A stretch of 64,000 nt of DNA from Ilex aquifolium (lineage: Eukaryota > Streptophyta > Magnoliopsida > Aquifoliales > Aquifoliaceae), in NCBI GenBank assembly GCA_951799425.1, contig OX637409.1, positions 8,664,960 to 8,728,959 on the forward strand. Reading direction: 5' to 3'. Of this stretch, positions 22,020-34,699 are shown piece after piece (position 1 is the stretch's first letter; the number at the start of each line of letters is the position of its first letter). Position numbers and translations under genes: made by a program. The notes under the pieces are model-generated. The model ran no database searches. It was not told the origin of the DNA and worked only from the letters and a program-made list of their open reading frames with translations.

Positions 22020-25000
22020 ATGGCCGTCTCTTCCCTACGGTTTCAACTCTGCCCATGGATCGCAAAAACAACACCAACCCTCCACTTCCCAGCTGCCAAT
22101 AAACCTCTAAGACTACACTGCTCTTCCCCTTCATCGCAGCCCACCACCACCACCACCACAGCCCAAACCTCAGCACCAGACCCTCCTAACCCTTCCCCTA
22201 ACCTCACCAGCGACAAATGGGAATCTTTCCGCAAGAAGAAAGTCGTAATGCGCGTCGGCTACGTTGGTACAGACTACAGAGGTGACTTTTACTCTCCCTC
22301 TATTCTTATTTATTTTCTGTGTTTTGTGTTTCCAACTTGAATTGTAATGTTTCTTATTTTGTTCTTGTCTTTTCAATTTTTGTTGCAGGACTACAATTGC
22401 AAAGAGATGAGCACTCTCTTTCCAGTAAGATGCTATTTCTTCTAGCATTCATTTATTATTCGTCCCTTCTTTTTTGTTTTGATGAAGGAGTTGTTCTAGA
22501 AAGAAAATGAAATAAATTGTTGAAAAAAGTAGGAAAGAGAAGTTAAATGGGAATCACGAAGCAATAAAACAAACATTTCTACTGAACCAAGCCTATTTGT
22601 CCAATGGGGTTTCGCTGAGCTGAGCTTTTCATTACCCAGAATCAAAATAGCCTAAAGTCAGGCTCACCACCCTTCTCTTACTCACTCTCACTCACTCACT
22701 CACTCACTCACTCTCTGCAAACACACGCACAATCAAACAACCACCCTAATGGTTTCTTTTATAGTATCTGTCGAACATGAGTTTGGTATACTATCCTGTT
22801 TGAGATGCCACAACCATGTTGATTTATATTCCTACCATGTGGATTGTTTCTCATTAACATTGGTGTCAATGATCTGAAATTTGTTTCTCCATGTGGGTTG
22901 TCTTAAGTTCAGTGAGTTTGTGCACTCAAGCACCCTATGTCACCTTCTCATGGTTGTTTGCCAAGTATAGGCCTTCGCTTCTTGCTAAACGTTCTAACTC
23001 AACGTTGATGTTTTGCTATTGTCATACTCTAAATTTTACACTTCTCTTTCTGAAATGGAGATTACACAAGAAATTATCATTTTCTTGTTATGCTCTGATA
23101 GAAGGTTGATTCCATACCTTATAATATGTTTGAGAACAATATATTTTATCAACCTAATAGAGAGAAAATTGTTGCTTAGAACTTTGTTTAATGAATAGTT
23201 TGTGCTACTTGGATCCCCATCCAATTTGTTACAGCATCAATAGGGACTACATTAAAAATTTATCAGCCTAGCTAGCATGGACGGGATTTTGCTAAAGCAT
23301 TACAGTTTTGTCATGTAGCCATTGAAGCAGAACTGGAAAAAGCTATTTTTAAGGCCGGTGGAATTCGAGACAGTAATTTTGGGAATTTGAATAAAATTGC
23401 ATGGGCTAGAAGTAGCCGAACAGATAAAGGAGTAAGCTGGTTTACTTCAATTATATTGCATTTATCATTTTTCCTAGTATTTGACTACATTTTGTTGGTT
23501 ACAACACATGTATGGTGGGAGGTAATCATTTATCGTAGCGATATATTCCAGGTGCATTCTTTGGCAACCATGATTTCTCTAAAAATGGAAATCCCTGAAT
23601 ATGCTTGGAATGAAGACCCCAATGGCATTGCTCTAGCAAATTATATTAACTCATATCTTCCTAAGAGTATCAGAGTTTTCAGCATTTTACCTTCACGAAG
23701 GCGAGATCCTTTATTTGTATTTGCCCTGGATAGTTTTCATAAACTGTTATGCAAATGAATGAATGGATAAACTAACAACACGAGGTTTGATACTTCAGGG
23801 TATACTTAACCCATACGGTTCATTTTATTCTTGCTTCTTTACATGTAGTTTTTTGGAAGCACTCAGTTTAAAAAGTTGAAATCATTGTGGTATCTGACTG
23901 GCTAACCTAGTGTCTTGATCAATGCCATAAGGAAAGTGGTTTTCAGAAACGAAACTATATTTTGAATCATATTATAATAACACAATTTCTTTGTCTTTTA
24001 GAGAATCGCCTCACTTGCTATGGTTTTTCATGAATTGCGTTGCTCTCCATATGTTAATTCTTTTTTCTCCATTCCCAAAAAAGTTTGTCCCCTATCACAC
24101 ACATCCAAGGTAGAAAAGTCGAAATTCAAGCTATGAAATGATCAGAAGCGGGGAATTTTAGGTTTTGTGCATCTCGGAGATATGTTTTGCCAATATTCGC
24201 TAAATTCAATATGAAGGCTTTGATTATCACGAATTTCGTCTCTCTAGTCTTTTGAAATGGAGTAAAATAAGTCAACAAATCTTGTCTTGGCAAAAAATTT
24301 AGAATGACCACCAATGTAGCGCTTATTATTGTATACCCATCCTGCTTTTCCATTACGTTACTTATTTCATTTGTTTGGTCATATGTTTTCAGGAGCTTTG
24401 ATCCTAGAAGGGAATGTAACATCCGCAAGTATTCTTATCTCCTTCCTGCTGATATTATTGGAATAAAAAATCACTTACCTGCAACTGAAATCGATAACCA
24501 TTTATCAGATTTCAACAATATATTGAATTCTTTTGAGGTATGTTTTTATTTTTGTTACAGTTTTCTCCCTTTTTCCTGGTGCCATCACTTCTTTTCTGGT
24601 ACGTGGCTGAGTTGTGTTTTGGTCTGGAAATTTCTGTATAAAATGTTAGCTGCCAGAAAATCCCTGGGTACCAAGATCTTTGGGTTCATTTGTCATGCAA
24701 TCTAGTAAAGTAAAACTACCATTTTACAGTTTTAGATTCTCCTTTCTGAAATTGCCATTTCGTACTTTTGAAAGCTATAGGAATCATCACAAATGGAAGA
24801 AATAATGGTCATATTGTGAATCTTGATAATTGATAAGGGGTGTTGTTGATCAGGTTATTCTTGTTAGTTGCAAAAGAACCTGTGTAATTGTTGAGTAGCT
24901 TAACTTTTCTAGCCATAATTCATAGTCTTTACAAAGAATACATACAATGGGGATCATTTGTTCACCCCAGTAGTATTTATGAGTTATGATTGGCATTACA

Positions 25001-26808
25001 GGGAGAACATCCATTCCATAACTATACTGTACGATCCAAGTATAGGAAACAGTTTCCTGCAAAGCAATCTCATGGAAATGGCCGTGTGTCTAAAAAAGAA
25101 AGGTCATCTAATACGGCATCATACTCTGAGTATGGGGAAAGTGATGGAGAAGAAACTACAGGAGCTAATGAAGGAGTTGCAACCAATGTTCAGGGAAAGG
25201 GCTGCGATTTGTCAGAGTCCATTACTTCTGATGACCATCGAGTGGGCACTTGTGATGAGCAAGGGGATGTTTTAAATAGTCAAACTCCCCTGCTAGCCAT
25301 TCGTGCAAGATGGCTATATGAACCTGATGAGACAGATAGACTAAGTGCCTCCCATTTCAGGAAGATTTTTGGCTGTTCTTGTGGAAAGTTGGAGCATTTG
25401 CTTGCAAGGAATTATGTAGAGATCTCCATATGCGGAGAATCATTCATGTTGCATCAAGTAAGTTTCTCATGACATCACTCGATGATTGTATCCTTACTCG
25501 TCATCTTGTCCTGATATCGAATTCAGTACTGCAGTATGGGCGCAATAAACAGGAGAACCATCTCTATTACGAGCCCTTTAGACTTACGACTTACTATGTA
25601 AAGTCTGGAGGCAGAGAAAACAATGAAAGGGTGCGATTAACTAAGTGGAAAAACTATTAATACTAAGGCTTTTTTGAACAGAATCGATGATGCACGATTA
25701 TCGCTTCTATAGCTAAAGTTATTGCCTGAACAGACAAAATCGACTAATTAATACACATTATGAAAGAATTTTGTCAACTAAGGTACTATTGCCCTTGGGA
25801 CTTGTGATAGTTTAGTTGTTCTATGAATTCTGAGAGCTACGTCTCAAACATAGAATTGTTTTGGCTAGGTGCTTAAATTCAGGAGTCTCTTCTTTATGTT
25901 TTCCAGCAGAAAGGACCTGTGATAGTATGTGTATGACATGTATGGAGTTCATTACTGACCTCCAGTTCCACTCGTGTCCCAGCCCTCGTGAACAAGAACA
26001 TAAAAATTATTCTCGAGGCTTTTTTAGTCATTATTATCAATTCTCAGTACTATAAGAGTTGGTATGCTGCATTTTTGGGATTACTGTATATTTGCTCTGG
26101 CTTATATATTAAAGTGTCATTTCTCAAGATCATTGTGGAAAGAACGCAGATGACTAAATGAATTAGTGTCATTTCTCTGACTATTAAGTGGTGTTTGCAC
26201 ATAATACAAGCACATATATGCACACAGAGGTCTCAGAACTATGGCAAAGGATGTAGACTTAAATCATTTGGATGCTTGGTAGGTGGATAGAATATAAAAG
26301 AGGGAAAAAAAGGAAGGGTTTTTGTGCTTTTAGTTATTTGTTCTACATTTGTATTCTAACGTGACATATCGGTCCTGACCAGATCCGCAAAATGGTAGGG
26401 ACGGCTGTGGCAGTAAAACGTAAATTGCTTCCAAGAGATATATTGAAGTTGTCGCTGAACAAGTTCTCCCGCATTGTTCTTCCCCTTGCTCCATCTGAAG
26501 TTTTGATTTTGAGGGGGAACAATTTTGTGTTGAGAAATCAACCTGGCAATGTTGTGAGGCCTGAGATGCTAACGTTAATGGAATCAGTAGAAATTCTCGA
26601 CGTTGTAGATGAGTTCTACAATTCTGTAATGTTGCCTCAAGTTTCTAAATTCTTGGACCCTACAAAATCTCCTTGGAAGGACTGGGTTGAAAAATTGGAC
26701 ACAAACACCAGCATTCCAGAAGCACAACTGGATGAGGTACGGAATGCTTGGAAACTGTGGAAGGAGGACTTTCAGAGTAGAACCAAGGCTACATCACCAT
26801 TGTTTTAA
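22020..26808 (+). CDS. tRNA pseudouridine synthase, TruA/PUS1-like, 7 exons
   Basis: Converts uridine to pseudouridine in tRNA. Exons 22020-22281, 22389-22424, 23319-23431, 23552-23700, 24393-24537, 25002-25457 and 26383-26808 join in phase to 528 residues. Family motifs are [10 protein letters not shown] (exon 1/2), the catalytic-Asp loop [10 protein letters not shown] (exon 3/4), [17 protein letters not shown] (exon 5), [10 protein letters not shown] (exon 5/6) and [16 protein letters not shown] (exon 6/7). The first 60 residues are Ser/Thr/Pro-rich with few acids and may be an organelle transit peptide. Exon 6 carries an acidic low-complexity insert ([11 protein letters not shown] region). 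A TTG-initiated extension upstream is ignored in favour of the ATG at 22020. Intron 4 needs a GC donor (AG|GCGAGA at 23701); the nearby GT at 23717 would give a stop. Intron 2 holds a (TCAC)n run. No lesion seen; probably functional. Assignment to one plant PUS paralogue is not possible by eye. Confidence 0.92.
22678..22715 (+). repeat. (TCAC)n microsatellite in intron 2 of the PUS gene
   Basis: Run of ACTC/TCAC tetranucleotides within intron 2. Confidence 0.9.
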
Positions 26809-28340
26809 ATGAGGTACAACTGGAGTTATCATCTGATAAAGTGCCCATTTTACACACCTCAGCTTTTTGCGATTTGGGTTTTTTTGATTATTTGCCTGAG
26901 CACAATCATAGTAACAAAATTTCCAACTTTATTTTTATCTGCTGAGTGAATCCAGAATCCATCCTGCATATTTCAAAAATTCCAAATTACTTTCAGGCAC
27001 AAAAAATTCCAAATTTATTCCCCGAATTTTCCAAATTATTCTGAATTATTGCAGGAAAAGACCTTATCTTTTTCACATTCTAACATGCATTGCCTTTACC
27101 TTTCCCTTAGATATCCTATCATTAACTGTTTTGTTGGCCAAAATATCTTGAATTTCCCACCTATTTTCATCTATATTTCCAATAATCCATTAACTGCGAC
27201 TTTTGATAAGTTTAAATAATTTCGAAATCTTGAATATGTTACTATATGAGCACATCGCACAGACTATACTCGCCTTTCTCTGATCGAACCATGCAGCATG
27301 GTTTGAATGTTGAAGCAGTTGATAGCATAATGTTCAACAAACAGCATGTGCAAATTGTGTATGTTTCCTTCATCTTGACTAGAACGATATGAACCTCATC
27401 AGTGATCATTGCTCTGTGACCTATCGCCGTCAAATTCTGGCTGGAAAAAATGCCGCATTCCTGTTTCCATTGATGTTCATGCTTAAGTTTATAACATGAA
27501 AACTGTGTATCAACATAAGGGTGTATGATCAGACCACACACAAAAAAAACAAAAAAACATAAGGGTGTATGACTATGACATAATGTTGATTAAAAAGAGT
27601 CAAACTGCATACTTGAAAAGCTGTATATTTCTCTTTTACTGAGTCAGAGATACTTTAAAATGGTCGTTTTTTATTGAGTCATAGAGAATTTAACGTCCTT
27701 TGTAAAGTGTCCCTAAATTTTTCAAAATACTAAAGAGGACCCCTTGTAATATATTGCTACTAGAATAACCCTGTGTCTGAAGATACTATACAATAGCAAA
27801 AATCAAATTGATCTTACAATATTTGTATTTTAAATAATAATTTTATTTTTTTAATTATGCAATTTAAAATTAAAATGAAGAAAAGTTAGGTGTGGATTGA
27901 TGAGATTGTTTGATATTGAGGAGAGTGTTGATTGAATTGTCTAGCATTTGGGGTCTTGCAGATAAGTTGACGTTTTGGGTGAGGAAAATTTTTTTGAGAG
28001 GAATTTTGTAGCATTGGATTAAAGTAGATGAAGATTGGATTAATTTTGACCACAGTTGTGTTTTTATAAGTTGAGAATTTAAGTTTCCAACTGTAATATT
28101 AGATAAATATATAGCGTTAAAAACTTGTCTGTCTTGGTGTTATCTTATTTCGATTCAAAAAGAGGAGTTGCAATAATATAATTGACACTATAAATTACAC
28201 AAATCAATCTAAGATTGGATATTCAAATTGTATTGAGTTTCTTATAACCACTTGGTAATGCTTTAAGAAGCATTTTTTTAATAAAAATGTAGTTAAAAAA
28301 AATCGAAGTATGTTCAACTATAAAATAATCTATGGTCATA
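26809..28340. other. Intergenic DNA downstream of the PUS gene
   Basis: The first few hundred bases must hold the PUS 3' UTR. The rest is AT-rich, with a few ATTCCAAATT repeats near 26975-27050. The minus-strand ORF at 27242-27541 matches no known family and lacks supporting signals. No element with clear ends was seen. Confidence 0.5.
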
Positions 28341-28519
28341 TCTATAATAATAAAATAGAGGTGTTTTTGAATCTTAAAGTTGGAAAACAACAACGACGGT
28401 TCAAATTTGTTTAAAAACATTGATCCACGGTCTAAAATCACTCCTAAAAAATTTTCCCCTCATATATATCACATCCAAACCCCAATCCCAAAGATATAAA
28501 ATTGATCCAAAGGTTAAAA

Positions 28520-29110
28520 TCACTCAAAATCCTTCTCTCACGTGTCTTCTCTCTCTTCCCTCACCCTTCTCTTTGCCCCCTTCTCCCTCATATCTCTGCT
28601 TCTCTTTTCCTATTCTCTCATCCTCTCTTTGCTCCTCTGCCTTTGTCTCTCTCACCCTCCTCTCTGTTCTCCCACCCCCATCTTAGTTGAAGCAAACCAC
28701 TGCCAATGATAATTGATGTTCTTTTGGTTATTATCGAATTTCCAAGAGAAGGCCAGCTCTAGCACCACAACACCGGCGTCATTCTGAGGAAGTTTTCTAC
28801 CTCCCTCCTCCCTCCTCCCCCCCTCCCTTTCCCTCATCCTCTCTACGCACAAATCACCCCAAACCCTGTGTATTTCACCCACCCACACCATTTTCTCATT
28901 CTCTCACCCATTTCTCTCCTCCCTCTCTATAGCTTCCCTCTCTATTCTTTGGTTGTCTCTCTGAAACCCCTCACAACACACTCCAAAAACCTTTAAATCT
29001 TTGTCAACACACCCATACCCACACCCTCACAGCACAAGCCCCACCAAAACCACAACCATCGCCATCACCACCACACCCCCTTTCTCCTTTTGCCTCCACC
29101 CCTTCATATA
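28520..29110 (+). other. CT/CCA-rich, leader-like block
   Basis: Strongly pyrimidine-rich DNA (CTCTCTTCCC, CTCCTCC) followed by CACCACACC-type sequence, resembling the 5' untranslated leader of a plant gene. No conserved protein is read in any frame. It could be captured from a gene by the surrounding Helitron candidate. Confidence 0.4.
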
Positions 29111-30950
29111 ATCAACACCCACCACATGTTTGATGGTTTGCATAATTAGTTCCATTACATATACTCATTTGTGTTCAATCTCATTCTTGGTCACCTCATA
29201 TTCTAATTATAGGTAAGCCCTATAGTGATTTAGAAATCCTTGGAAAGAGTGGGATGGAGTGCAGAGTTAGCCCAGGAATGGGCTTTGGGGCTCAACCCCC
29301 CTACACGCATTATTCTTAAAGATTCTTAACCTACATATCTGCAACACTGATTTTTTTTATTCATATTTTTCAGGTTATGAATGGAAGAAGGAGGTTTAAA
29401 GGTGGCTATTTTAATATGCTTATTTGTTGTTTCAACTGGTAGAGGTAATAATTTATTAATGCAATATCTAGAAATTTGTTGGTTTGAGTCTATTGGGATA
29501 AAGTAGTTGTAGTAGTTGTTTTAATTGTTGGGGAGCCCTAATTTTTCATCCTAGAAGTGTTGTAGTTCTCATTTTTGTTGTGCTATCAGCGAATTATTTT
29601 GTAATACCGAAACTCTGGTTTTATGTAGACTTGATTCTTGCTTAGTGTGTTTGTGCTTCCCATTTTTCAATTTTGTGATTCTGCTATACTTGCCAAATAT
29701 TGCATATTTGAATCTTCAATTTCTCACATTCGTGGTTCCTTTTGCTATTCGAATCTTAGTTTTGGGTTTTCCAAGATTTTATTTGCAAGTTTTGGGTTCA
29801 ATTTCTCACATTCAAGGTTTTGCCTTTTCATGTAATTTTTTGTTATTGAGTTTTTGATTATTAATTGATGGGCACAGTGGTTTGTGGTATGAATCAATAA
29901 TTAAGCGTGAGTTTGTTGGAAGCGATGACAATGGCCTGTTTGCAAATTGAGTAAGAAGCATGAGTTTGATGGAACATGTTATTCAATTGCAGTAGCTGGG
30001 ATACAATGCTAACAATGTGCTGAGGCTGTAAATTTGAGAGATTAACTCTTGGATTTGTGAACACAAAAGATAGGAGAAGATATGATAAGAGAGATTTCAG
30101 AGAACAATTTTCAAATACAACTGATATTTATAGATGATCTAATCTTCTACCATTTCTAACCAAGTTAGTCATGTGTATTTAGTCGCAATAGATAAAGTAC
30201 ATCTATGTGTTTGTAATATTTCTTTAGTGAGGAGAATATATTTGGTTTTGATTTGTTTGACTTAAATATTTATTCAACTGTTCTGTCGAAGGTTGGTTTG
30301 GGTACGTGTATGGTAGACTCATGGATATTTGACATCATATTTTTGTTGTAAAGCTCCTTAGTGGCCTTGAAAGTAAAGTTTTTACTTCTTTTAAAGTTCT
30401 CAAACTCACCTGCATGCTAGCAATTTGATAAGTTGTCCCTCTCAAACCCGCCAGCTAGCTATTTGATAAAATGCCTTTGAGATTTTCAGTATGATTATTT
30501 GATCTAATTCATTATTATTTTCACACATACACAATGATGGGAGTTGAATACTAAGTCTCGCATTTTCTCTATACATATTTAGACCATGAAGATAACTAAG
30601 TACATATTTGGCTGTCCTCTTCAGATAAGTGATGTTGATAATGGTAATGGATCTCAAAACAATTAAACTAGACATTTATGAGCTCATAACTGAGTTTGCT
30701 CACTCATACACATTGACTTTGCAACTCACTGAATAACAACACTTATAAATACTTGCATTCACCCATTAACGCAACACTCACACAACCTACGCAACACTCG
30801 CATGTGTGTGGAAGTATGCTTGGGGTTGTATGTAATTGATTTTTGTTCGAAAAAAATGAAATTTATTTTTTGTTCCTTATATTATTTTCAATGTGGGAGC
30901 TGATATGAATGTTAATTAAATGCATTCATTTGGTATTGTGGGTTGAATTT
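29111..30950 (+). other. T-rich, intron-like DNA without recognised exons
   Basis: Composition (TTTTGTGATTTTG, TTGGGTTTT) is like plant introns, and possible splice sites occur (for example TTTTTCAG near 29374), but no exon encodes anything I recognise. The last 60 bases (GATATGAATGTTAATTAAATGC) belong to a segment repeated at 36709 and 39776. Confidence 0.4.
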
Positions 30951-31114
30951 TGTTAGAATATATAGAATGGCATCGATGTAATAAGTATATCCTAAGAGGG
31001 ATATAGTAGTCTTTAGTTATATTGAGATACATATATATATGAGATGAAAGAGAAGGTAGGTTACCTTCTTCCAATTCTTTCTTACGGCTCTCTCTCTCTC
31101 TCTCTCTCTTTACA
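30951..31114 (+). repeat. 5' LTR of the copia element
   Basis: Begins TGTTAGAATATATAG and ends CTTTACA, with TG...CA ends. A short 164-bp LTR with CATATATATATGAG as likely TATA region and a terminal (CT)n tract. Confidence 0.95.
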
Positions 31115-31126
31115 TGGTATCAGAGC
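31115..31126 (+). promoter_or_regulatory. Primer-binding site, initiator tRNA-Met
   Basis: TGGTATCAGAGC immediately follows the 5' LTR and is the standard minus-strand primer site of plant copia elements. Confidence 0.93.
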
Positions 31127-32030
31127 AAGCTTATTAGGGTTTGTCATGGCCTCTCCTTTCTTTTCCCTTGCATAAAATAAAAAAAATATTTAAGCTTTTG
31201 GCTCGACAGTGTTTGTCGATGGCTTAGTTTGGTATTGTGTTGTGTTGCTTCTACTGTTGATGAAGTTGACGGTGTTCGAATGGTTGTTGCCGTGATTCGG
31301 GTTGGTGTTGCTGCCTGTTGCAAGCTGTGTTGATCGGTGTTGATCCGCTGTGCGCGTCATGTTGATCATTGTTCCAATGGCTTTGGTTTGATTGGGGTGG
31401 TATTGGTGTTGCTCTGGTGTTGATTGGCTTTGTTGATTGGGTGTTGTTGCTGGCGTTGTTTCGGTTTCTCTGGTGGCGGTGGAGTTCCTCTTTGCCCTAC
31501 TCACACTCGGTTTGAAGGGGAAGATCCTTGTTTGGCTACCAGTGTGGGATCTCTCCAGCTGTGGCTTATTCCTATTCCTCATTTGGATAAGGCCAGTGGG
31601 TTAGACCCACATCTGATTAAGCCCAACTCCACGAAGTCCAGTCAGGCAACCCATTTAGACGTCCAGGCCCAGTCCAGCAGTCGATCCAGTCAAACCAAAC
31701 CGGTTCAGCTCAACTAAACCAGTTCAGTTCCTTTCCTTTCAACTGGTTCAATTCAGACTCCAGTTCAGGATGTCAGGGTGTCCTCTGGTCCGGTTCAGGA
31801 AGCTTCACCGCCGGTTCAATCCACTTCAGGACGGTTCTGCCTCGTTTCCCACCAGTTCAGCCTTTCCTAGGTCAGTTCTGCTTTATTTTCCCCTGGTTCA
31901 GACCTCTTTGGGCCGGTTCAACAACTTCTCCTGCGGTTCCAACTGCTGTCTAGCCGGTTTAGCTTCTCCTGGGCTCTATTTCTGCCTAGCAGCTCGTGTG
32001 GCAGCTTCTTCTTGCCTTATTTCTCTCCAA
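31127..32030 (+). other. Untranslated leader of the copia element
   Basis: About 900 bp before gag. It holds no conserved domain and is rich in GTTGCTG and CCGGTTCAG repeats (31690-31960). Long overlapping ORFs on both strands (for example 31582-31190 on minus) reflect its GC-richer composition. Confidence 0.5.
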
Positions 32031-32900
32031 CCATGAATCCTAATGTAGATACTACGTCTCCCACTCCTAGTACTACTCCTATAATCTCTGTTCCTCCATC
32101 CAATTTTTCTACTGCATCTTTTTTTAATGCTCCTATGACCTCTGTCAAATTAAATGAGAGTAATTATGTATTGTGGGCAAGATCTGTCGATATTTTTCTT
32201 AAGGGTAAAGGCTTTCGTAGCCACCTTGTCGAAGTGATTCTGGTTTTGACCAATGAAAACAGGCAGATGTACAGATTATTTCCCTCTTACTTATTAGTAT
32301 TGAGCTTCACATCAATTCTTCTTTACTGTATTTGGATACTGCCAAGGAGATTTGGGATCGTCTGACTCACATGTATTCTAGTACTAGGAATGCCACCCGT
32401 ATTTATGAGGTGTGTCGACATTATTTCAGTTGAGCAAGGTAACTTGACTCTGGAAGAGTATTTTTCTCGGGTTATGGAAATATTTGAGGAACAGAAGTTG
32501 TATCAGCCTATCATTTCTGATGTTTCTAAGATGGAACAACAACATGATGATGTTGATGTTGTTCGTTTTTTGACTAGGTTACGGTCCGACTATGAGCCTA
32601 TTCGTGCACAGATTTTGGGCAGTCCTCCGTTGCCTTCTCTTCCAGATGTGTTCTCTCGTCTTCAATGTGCTACCCTCTCCCATGTTACATCTCGGTCAAG
32701 TGTTAGTCCCATTAGTGATCGATCAACGTTAGTTCTCTCAGCATGGTTTTGATGGTTTTGGTAGTTCTTGTGGAGGTCGTGGTGGACGAGAAGGTCGTGG
32801 CATGCGTGGTGGATCTGGTAGTTCTCGTGGGAGGCGTAGTGGAAGAGGAGGTCAGGACACTCGCAGGTGCACTCATTGTGGTCGTAGCAAGCAAACAATG
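32031..32900 (+). pseudogene. copia gag region
   Basis: ATG at 32031 (MNPNVDTTSPTP) opens a gag-like protein. It has LNESNYVLWARSVDIFLKGKG, then in another frame a UBN2-like segment (LTLEEYFSRVMEIFEE, FLTRLRSDYEPIRAQILGSP) and a Gly/Arg-rich stretch ending in a zinc-knuckle-like CTHCGRSKQ. At least two frameshifts. Confidence 0.8.
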
Positions 32901-33099
32901 GTGTATTGTTGGGATTGACATGGCAAACCTCCTATCTTGGTTCATCAAGTCTCTTCTCAAAATTATGTTTCATCTGGTCTTACTTAGTCTATTCCTAATG
33001 ACCTTATCACTGTCTCCTGAGATGAGTATGCTCAATTTATGTCCCATAAACAGGCACCGAGCCCTTCCACTGCAACTTTCGCTCAGTCAGGTATGACAC

Positions 33100-34330
33100 T
33101 TGCTTGTTTATTGTCTTCCACTTTTAGCCCATGTATTATTGATTCTGGAGCCTCAATCATATGACTGGTTCTTCTAGTCAACTATCTCACTTTCACTCTG
33201 TAGCTCCATCTCGCAGTGTTACTCTTGCCAATGGGTCCTCCTCACAAGTTTCAGGTTTGGGTAACATGCAGCTTTGTCCTTCTTTCTCGTTGTCATCAGT
33301 CTTACATGTTCCTCAGTTCCTTTAGCCTGTTATCTAGTAGTCAGATAACTCGCTCTCTTAACTGTTCAGTAACCTTTTCTCCCACTTGTTGTGTTTTCAA
33401 GGATTTTAAGACGAAGAGAAAGATTGGTACGAGACATCAATATGGTGGTCTTTATTATTTTGACTTTGAGCCTCCTCCTCGAGCCTTTCACACCTCATTA
33501 TCTCCTCTTCAGTGGCATTGTCGTCTTAGCCATCCATCCCTTCTAGTTTTGAAGTCTCAAGTTTCTAGTTTAAGTAGTTTGTTGTCTTTGTTTTGTGAAG
33601 CATGTCAACTTAGTAAGCACCATCGTGTACCTTTTAAATCTAGGCTTGATAATCGTATTTCTAGTCCTTTTGAATTAGTTCATTCTAATGTATGGCCCCC
33701 TCGGAGAGTCATCTATTAATGAATTTCGTTATTTTGTTACATTTTTTGATGATCGTTCTCGTATGACCTAGTTGTTTTTAATGAAATCTCGTTCTGAATT
33801 ATTTTATATATTTCAGTTGTTTCGTAAGCAAATTAAGACCTAATTTGATTGCAATGTTCACATTTTACGGTCTGACAATGCTAAAGAATATACATCCAAT
33901 CCATTTCAAGCTTACATCCAACAGAAAGACATTATCCATCAGACATCGTGTGTTCATATACCCTAACAGAATGGTGTGGTTGAGCGCAAGAATCGTCATT
34001 TATTGGATGTTACTTGCGCTTTCCTATTTCATATGCAGGTTCCTAACCGTTTCTGGGGTGATGCTATTTTAACAACATGTTATCTTATTAATTGTTTGCC
34101 CTCTACTGTCTTACACATGGGTCCTCTTCCCATTCTGTATTGCTCCCTTAGTCTCCATTATTCTTTATTCCTCCCACGGTGTTTGATTGTGTTTGTTATG
34201 TTCATGATCTTGATCTGAGTTTTGGTAAACTTGATTCCCGCGCCACCAAGTGTATCTTTCTAGGTTACACACAAAAAGGCTATCGTTGTTATAGTCCTAT
34301 TCTTCACCGATATTTTACTTGTGCTGATGT
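33100..34330 (+). pseudogene. copia protease remnant and integrase
   Basis: IDSGAS near 33140 marks the protease site. The GAG-pre-integrase block (WHCRLSHPSLLVLKS) is at about 33512-33560, with a CEACQLSKHHR zinc segment at about 33594. The integrase core follows: VHSNVW (Asn where the first catalytic Asp is usual), LRSDNAKEY, QNGVVERKNRHLLDV. After it comes FLGYTQKGYRCYSP near 34258. Stops interrupt the frame, including one at about 33718. Confidence 0.82.
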
Positions 34331-34699
34331 CACCTTCTGGGAATCTCTACCCTATTTCTCTGATCCACCTATTCCTCTTACTTGTGTCCCTGATTCATCT
34401 CCCTTACCTGTTCCAATGTTCTCATCTCCCGAGTTATCTCCTATGTCCGTGTCTCATCTTGTTCCTTCCATCACCCCTTTATAGGTTTACTCTCGTCGAT
34501 CGAGGTTGCCAACACCAGATTCTGTTCCACCACTAACTTGTTCATTTTCTTTGGATCCGACTACTTCAGTTCCATTCGACACGTTACCAATTGCTCTTCG
34601 TAATGGTACTCGTTCTTGTGTTACTCATCATCCTATTGGTCATTTTGTTTCTTCTCGTTCAGTATCTTCTTTATTCTCTTGTTTTACCACCCAGTCATC

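Noticed and set aside
27242-27541. 99-codon minus-strand ORF downstream of PUS
   Set aside because: No homology recognised; no promoter or splice support; likely chance in intergenic DNA.
31190-31582. 130-codon minus-strand ORF in the copia leader
   Set aside because: Antisense to the untranslated leader; Gln/Asn/Thr-rich low complexity with no domain.
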